NCBI GenBank assembly: GCA_022605955.1
Contig: JAKCOZ010000014.1
Span: forward strand, 13,150,001 to 13,214,000
DNA length: 64,000 nucleotides
From: Rallus limicola
Taxonomy: Eukaryota; Chordata; Aves; Gruiformes; Rallidae
Direction: 5' to 3'
In this document: positions 62,601 through 64,000 of the stretch, in pieces
Numbering within the stretch: position 1 is the first letter of the stretch
Layout: each line of letters opens with the position of its first letter
Translations under genes and position numbers: made by a program
The notes under the pieces: model-generated
What the model saw: the letters and a program-made list of their open reading frames with translations, nothing else
Database searches by the model: none
Told to the model about the DNA's origin: nothing

Positions 62601-63175
62601 ATTTTTTTGCTGGCTTTAGTTAAAAGCTAAAAAGTTAAAAATGCTGAAGGAGAACACAGTCACAACTGAGAAGAAATAAAACATGCAGGCAGAGCTAACA
62701 GTAGTCATATTCCTTTGTGCCCAAGTTATGTGCCAAAAACATCGCAATGCAAGTGATCCAGATGCAGAGAGCATCACACACGGACAGCTTAAACTTTGAT
62801 AGTTGCCTGGTGTTTTGTCAATATTTTCCTCTGTCTTCTTTTCATGGCTTTCCTGCACTCCTAAGTCCTCCTCAGGTGGGTGGATTATTACTGAAGGAAT
62901 ATCATCACTGGCAGGTGACACCAGCAATTCCTTGCCCTGAAGCGGACTTGGCTGGGTACTTGTGGTTGGCGGGTGGCTGCAGGTAGGACTGGAGGGTGGT
63001 GTGTTTTGAGGGGTAGTTACAGGGGTTGTACACCTTGAGGTTGCCGGAGTTCCAGCTCTTGAAGAAGGAAGAAGGTAATTGAGAAGAACTGACAAACGAT
63101 TTTCTCCTCTCAGGGAAATATTTGAGGCAGAGAGACCTGTTCGCAAAGAGTGGCGGGAGGCTGAAAGGCCTTCCC
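29947..63175 (-). CDS. SLC4A7: SLC4A7 (NBCn1), electroneutral Na+/HCO3- cotransporter: 20 exons, C-terminal 997 residues
   Basis: Minus-strand spliced gene, in order: 62807-63175, 57429-57544, 55989-56146, 53893-53980, 51964-52110, 50611-50714, 49018-49192, 46492-46625, 45709-45954, 42198-42303, 40175-40336, 39084-39197, 38543-38704, 38073-38324, 36080-36148, 35510-35683, 35035-35166, 34252-34349, 31756-31863 and 29947-30028. Phases agree throughout, giving 997 residues then TAG. The product imports Na+ with HCO3- across the plasma membrane for pH regulation. Features: Ser/Thr-Pro-rich cassette, cytosolic band-3-like domain end, SLC4 transmembrane domain (from the 49 kb exon to the 35 kb exons), a glycosylated extracellular loop, a Lys-rich tail and a C-terminal ETSL PDZ ligand. 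Paralogues SLC4A8 and SLC4A10 share much of this, but ETSL, the cassette exons and the NEK10 neighbour favour SLC4A7. The first exons lie right of the window. Confidence 0.96.
30029..31755 (-). other. SLC4A7 intron w19-w20
   Basis: 1.7 kb, AT-rich. It has a C-run near 31194-31204 and nothing else recognisable. Confidence 0.6.
31756..31863 (-). CDS. SLC4A7: SLC4A7 exon w19, cassette III-like (108 nt, 36 codons)
   Basis: Acceptor TTCTTTAG, donor GTAGAT. Encodes [20 protein letters not shown] then [15 protein letters not shown]. Exactly 108 nt with phase 2 on both sides, so inclusion or skipping keeps the frame. This equals the 36-residue cassette III of mammalian NBCn1, alternatively spliced in the C-terminal domain. 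The sequence after Ile also resembles the C-terminal tail of SLC4A10. Confidence 0.92.
31864..34251 (-). other. SLC4A7 intron w18-w19
   Basis: Contains the CR1 at 32826-33572 and an imperfect 20-bp tandem duplication (33623-33662, unit ACTGCAAGAAAATACCTTGC). 31864-32825 and 33663-34251 show nothing. Confidence 0.65.
32826..33572 (+). mobile_element. Degenerate CR1 LINE fragment
   Basis: AAAAGGACTTGAGGGTGTTG, CACCTCAAGTTCAGTGTTGG, then TCATTGGAACAGGCTGCCCA, GGGAAGTGGTTGAGTCACCA and the 3' end TCTTTTCCAACCTGAGAGAT with a decayed tail. The plus-strand frame contains [20 protein letters not shown]. Many stops and indels: an old copy, antisense to SLC4A7. Confidence 0.9.
34252..34349 (-). CDS. 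SLC4A7: SLC4A7 exon w18, cytosolic tail
   Basis: 98 nt, acceptor ATTTACAG, donor GTATAG. Encodes [20 protein letters not shown] then [19 protein letters not shown] and PVK.LKY match human; the acidic stretch in between differs. Confidence 0.92.
35035..35166 (-). CDS. SLC4A7: SLC4A7 exon w17, start of cytosolic tail
   Basis: 132 nt, acceptor TCCCTTAAG, donor GTAAGT. Encodes [40 protein letters not shown] and KEKA. Membrane domain end followed by the Lys-rich tail; human continues KEKEEAERML at this border. Confidence 0.97.
35510..35683 (-). CDS. SLC4A7: SLC4A7 exon w16
   Basis: 174 nt, acceptor TCAATGCAG, donor GTAAGT. Encodes [40 protein letters not shown] and [18 protein letters not shown]. 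Typical of the NBC branch of SLC4. Confidence 0.98.
36080..36148 (-). CDS. SLC4A7: SLC4A7 exon w15 (69 nt)
   Basis: Acceptor CCTCCCCAG, donor GTAAAG. Encodes [20 protein letters not shown] then GIQ. Phase 0 both sides; identical to the human segment as I recall it. Confidence 0.97.
38073..38324 (-). CDS. SLC4A7: SLC4A7 exon w14
   Basis: 252 nt, acceptor ATTTTACAG, donor GTAAAA. Encodes [60 protein letters not shown] and [20 protein letters not shown]. Two to three membrane segments, nearly identical to human. Confidence 0.98.
38543..38704 (-). CDS. SLC4A7: SLC4A7 exon w13
   Basis: 162 nt, acceptor TTTTTCCAG, donor GTAAAA. Encodes [40 protein letters not shown] and [32 protein letters not shown] is a hallmark of SLC4 bicarbonate transporters. 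Confidence 0.98.
39084..39197 (-). CDS. SLC4A7: SLC4A7 exon w12
   Basis: 114 nt, acceptor TCTTTATAG, donor GTAAGA. Encodes [20 protein letters not shown] then [18 protein letters not shown], one helix and the conserved [13 protein letters not shown] loop. Confidence 0.97.
40175..40336 (-). CDS. SLC4A7: SLC4A7 exon w11
   Basis: 162 nt, acceptor CTCTTTTCAG, donor GTAATT. Encodes [40 protein letters not shown] and [14 protein letters not shown]. It holds the loop end with two Cys and one transmembrane helix. Human has ECKKLRG... at its start. Confidence 0.96.
42198..42303 (-). CDS. SLC4A7: SLC4A7 exon w10, extracellular glycosylated loop
   Basis: 106 nt, acceptor CCCTTCAG, donor GTGAGT. Encodes [20 protein letters not shown] then [15 protein letters not shown]. 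Three N-glycosylation sequons (NET, NKS, NLT) and paired cysteines mark the large extracellular loop; it is divergent from human apart from these features. Confidence 0.95.
42304..45708 (-). other. SLC4A7 intron w9-w10
   Basis: 3.4 kb. A CR1 fragment lies at 45195-45425. The stretch 43900-44860 is less AT-rich than its surroundings but I recognise no repeat family or gene in it. Confidence 0.6.
45195..45425 (-). mobile_element. CR1 LINE fragment
   Basis: Plus strand shows reversed CR1: GGAGGAGACTCCACAATCTG, CCCAGTGCTCTGCCACCCTC, AGAGTGAAGAAGTTTTTTCT and TTGCCCCCTGTCCTGTCACT. Both CR1 ends missing. Confidence 0.88.
45709..45954 (-). CDS. SLC4A7: SLC4A7 exon w9, membrane segments
   Basis: 246 nt, acceptor TTTACAACAG, donor GTAAGT. 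Encodes [60 protein letters not shown] and [20 protein letters not shown]. Two hydrophobic helices are evident. Length is a multiple of three with phase 2 on both sides. Confidence 0.97.
46492..46625 (-). CDS. SLC4A7: SLC4A7 exon w8, transport core
   Basis: 134 nt, acceptor CCCAAACAG, donor GTAAGT. Encodes [38 protein letters not shown] and [18 protein letters not shown] is the conserved SLC4 motif at the substrate-site half helix. Confidence 0.97.
47605..47638. repeat. Compound (AT)n(GT)n microsatellite
   Basis: About eight AT units followed by (GT)9, in an SLC4A7 intron; likely length-polymorphic. Confidence 0.9.
49018..49192 (-). CDS. SLC4A7: SLC4A7 exon w7, first membrane segment
   Basis: 175 nt, acceptor CCTATTTAG, donor GTGAGT. 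Encodes [40 protein letters not shown] and [18 protein letters not shown]. The hydrophobic [20 protein letters not shown] stretch is the first transmembrane helix of the SLC4 fold. Confidence 0.97.
49193..51963 (-). other. SLC4A7 introns w5-w7
   Basis: Introns 49193-50610 and 50715-51963. AT-rich, nothing recognised; the frame at 51213-51407 has no known similarity. Confidence 0.6.
50611..50714 (-). CDS. SLC4A7: SLC4A7 exon w6, linker to membrane domain
   Basis: 104 nt, acceptor CGCTGTAG, donor GTGTGT. Encodes [20 protein letters not shown] then [14 protein letters not shown]. Divergent relative to human except the ends (EKRK, HHAGPEL.RTGR), as expected for a linker. The acceptor's pyrimidine tract is a T-run interrupted by CGC. 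Confidence 0.92.
51964..52110 (-). CDS. SLC4A7: SLC4A7 exon w5, cytosolic domain
   Basis: 147 nt, acceptor CTTCTTCTAG, donor GTAAAA, phase 0 both sides. Encodes [40 protein letters not shown] and EPPKSVPSQ. Confidence 0.96.
52111..53892 (-). other. SLC4A7 intron w4-w5
   Basis: 1.8 kb with a CR1 fragment at 52972-53180; the remainder is unremarkable. Confidence 0.6.
52972..53180 (-). mobile_element. CR1 LINE fragment
   Basis: Reversed CR1: AGGAGACCCCACAACCTCTC, TGGGCAGCCTGTGCCAGTGC, AGGCTGAAGAAGCTTTTCCT and GCAGGCACCACTGAGGAGAG. Same CR1 segment as the copy at 45195-45425. Confidence 0.9.
53893..53980 (-). CDS. SLC4A7: SLC4A7 exon w4, cytosolic domain
   Basis: 88 nt, acceptor TTCTCCACAG, donor GTGAGT. 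Encodes [20 protein letters not shown] then [10 protein letters not shown], conserved in SLC4 N-terminal domains. Confidence 0.96.
54561..54576. repeat. C16 homopolymer
   Basis: Uninterrupted run of 16 C on the plus strand in an SLC4A7 intron. Confidence 0.85.
54671..54800 (-). mobile_element. CR1 LINE 3'-end fragment
   Basis: Reversed CR1 3' end: ATAGAATCATAGAATACACT, AGGAAAGGACCAATAGGGTT, CATCAAGTCCAACTCTATGA. Right border approximate. Confidence 0.8.
55570..55672 (-). mobile_element. CR1 LINE 3'-end fragment
   Basis: Reversed CR1 3' end: GAATCACAGAACATTAGAGT, TGGAAGGGACCTCAAAAGAT, AGTCCAACCCCCCTCCTAGA. Only about 100 bp. Confidence 0.88.
55989..56146 (-). CDS. SLC4A7: SLC4A7 exon w3, cytosolic domain
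   Basis: 158 nt, acceptor ACAAATAG, donor GTAAAT. Encodes [40 protein letters not shown] and [12 protein letters not shown]; the SLC4-family signature [10 protein letters not shown] is present. Confidence 0.96.
56147..57428 (-). other. SLC4A7 intron w2-w3
   Basis: 1.3 kb, AT-rich, with a short (AC)7 run at 56681-56694. Confidence 0.6.
57429..57544 (-). CDS. SLC4A7: SLC4A7 exon w2
   Basis: 116 nt, acceptor AATTTAG, donor GTAAGT. The first two bases finish the Gly codon begun in w1, then [38 protein letters not shown]. Matches the human segment [15 protein letters not shown]...[13 protein letters not shown]. Confidence 0.95.
57545..62806 (-). other. SLC4A7 intron w1-w2 (5.3 kb, GC-AG)
   Basis: Largest complete intron in the window, begins GCAACT and ends AATTTAG. 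It holds an A13-G10 run near 61121-61143. No exon or repeat family recognised. If the GC donor is not used, the reading frame stays open for about 60 codons into the intron before a stop at about 62616. Confidence 0.65.
62807..63175 (-). CDS. SLC4A7: SLC4A7 exon w1, cassette II-like (369 nt, 123 codons)
   Basis: Acceptor TTTTATCTCAG; begins with two bases finishing a Gly codon, then [20 protein letters not shown]. It contains the TP/SP-rich run [35 protein letters not shown] and ends ENIDKTPG. The length is exactly 369 nt with phase 1 at both ends, so it can be skipped in frame. Size and content fit mammalian NBCn1 cassette II (123-124 residues), reported to bind calcineurin; PSVIIH (62880-62897) has the PxIxIT form. 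The donor is GC (ACCAG then GCAACT), not GT; human TPG and the next exon's phase support this border. Confidence 0.9.
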
Positions 63176-64000
63176 CTGAGATAAAACAAATGAAACACCA
63201 TGAGGCTTACAACAGGGGTATACTAAAAACACACAGACACAAATATGCCTAAACAATTTACATAGTAAATTGCAAGCTTTACGGGCCAAAAGTGTCATAC
63301 TCATGCAAGTAAGACAAGAGGTAAGAGCAAAACCTTTTTCAGACATTAGAAAAGTCAGAAATTACTGATGAGTACTAATTATTAGAAAGCCAAAGATCTG
63401 TGGGAGAAGATATTACCTGAGCATCAGTACAACTTATTAATATAAGCCTCCCCAAAATTGTATCTCTTGAAACTATTTGTATTTTCCTAGAAAAACTTTA
63501 TTCCAAATTGCACAGCAGCTACCTTTAATGCCATCCAAAAAACATACTAAAAATTCATTATCAGCCAAAACATTACAAAACCTCAGTTAACTGCATCCAT
63601 TATGTACAAAGAATTTTAAATATTTTCAAGTTTAACATGATCAAACATATCTAATAGTATTAAATGCAATTACCTTCCTACAAATGGAAACAAGTTTCCT
63701 AGCCAGCTGTAGTCTCAAAGACAGCACCAGGATGAAATACACAGTTCCTTCTCAGTTTCTTGTTTCTGTAACTTACCAAATATCCCCACATTTGCCTAAA
63801 ACTATACATACTTCTCCCAAATCCTTTGTTACTTTCCTTGCCCTATCCAGCTCCAATGTCCATCTTATTTCATATCAAAAGAATATAAATATAGTCTTGT
63901 TGCAGTTCCCTCAGATTTAAGTTTGTAATGGCTTTTAGTTCTTTCTTAAGCAAGGACAGAGACTATGTCTATGATCACATCAGTATTTCTCTTACAAGCT
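63176..64000 (-). other. SLC4A7 intron, right edge
   Basis: AT-rich; upstream SLC4A7 exons are not visible here. Confidence 0.6.

Noticed and set aside
29947..63175. Assignment to SLC4A8 or SLC4A10 instead of SLC4A7
   Set aside because: The membrane domain alone would not decide, but the ETSL terminus, the 123- and 36-codon cassette exons and the NEK10 neighbour fit SLC4A7.
1..64000. CRISPR arrays, operons, prophage, tRNA or rRNA genes
   Set aside because: No spaced direct repeats, no clustered bacterial-type genes and no RNA-gene signature found by reading; the window is spliced eukaryotic DNA.

Overview
The window is vertebrate nuclear DNA and almost certainly avian. Its introns carry CR1 LINE fragments ending in the ATTCTGTG tail repeat, two LTR copies that resemble ones I know from bird genomes, and two multi-exon genes whose spliced products I recognise. 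There is no sign of prokaryotic or viral genome organisation. I cannot name the species.

Both genes lie on the minus strand in tandem, in the order known from human 3p24. On the right (about 63.2 kb down to 25.5 kb) is SLC4A7, the electroneutral Na+/HCO3- cotransporter NBCn1. I placed 20 consecutive exons, all in phase, encoding 997 residues up to a stop after the PDZ ligand ETSL. The N-terminal exons lie beyond the right edge. About 4.4 kb of 3' UTR follows, and its last visible poly(A) signal (25521-25526) lies at the edge of the next gene's CpG island. On the left (about 25.2 kb to 1 kb) is the 5' half of NEK10, a NIMA-family kinase linked to motile cilia. It has a CpG-island promoter, an inferred untranslated first exon, then 14 coding exons giving 437 residues with no frame break. 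These cover the N-terminal region and most of the armadillo-like repeat region. The kinase domain lies beyond the left edge.

The rest is intronic. NEK10 intron 1 (about 6.6 kb) holds two CR1 fragments in opposite orientations. Its intron at 10.8-13.6 kb holds a young-looking CR1 with an open reading frame of 204 codons and a perfect 17-bp hairpin. Two LTR-like blocks lie in the 1.0-4.2 kb and 4.3-5.8 kb introns. SLC4A7 introns hold five older CR1 fragments, short microsatellites and homopolymer runs.

The most notable points are a probable GC-AG splice site on the 369-nt SLC4A7 exon matching mammalian cassette II, an exactly 36-codon phase-symmetric exon matching cassette III, a conserved PxIxIT-like peptide in cassette II, the abutment of the SLC4A7 poly(A) site with the NEK10 promoter, and an X-box-like RFX site in that promoter. 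I found no previously undescribed biological system; the window is a normal avian gene pair. Exon boundaries were read by eye from splice signals, reading-frame continuity and recalled human protein sequences, not by alignment software.
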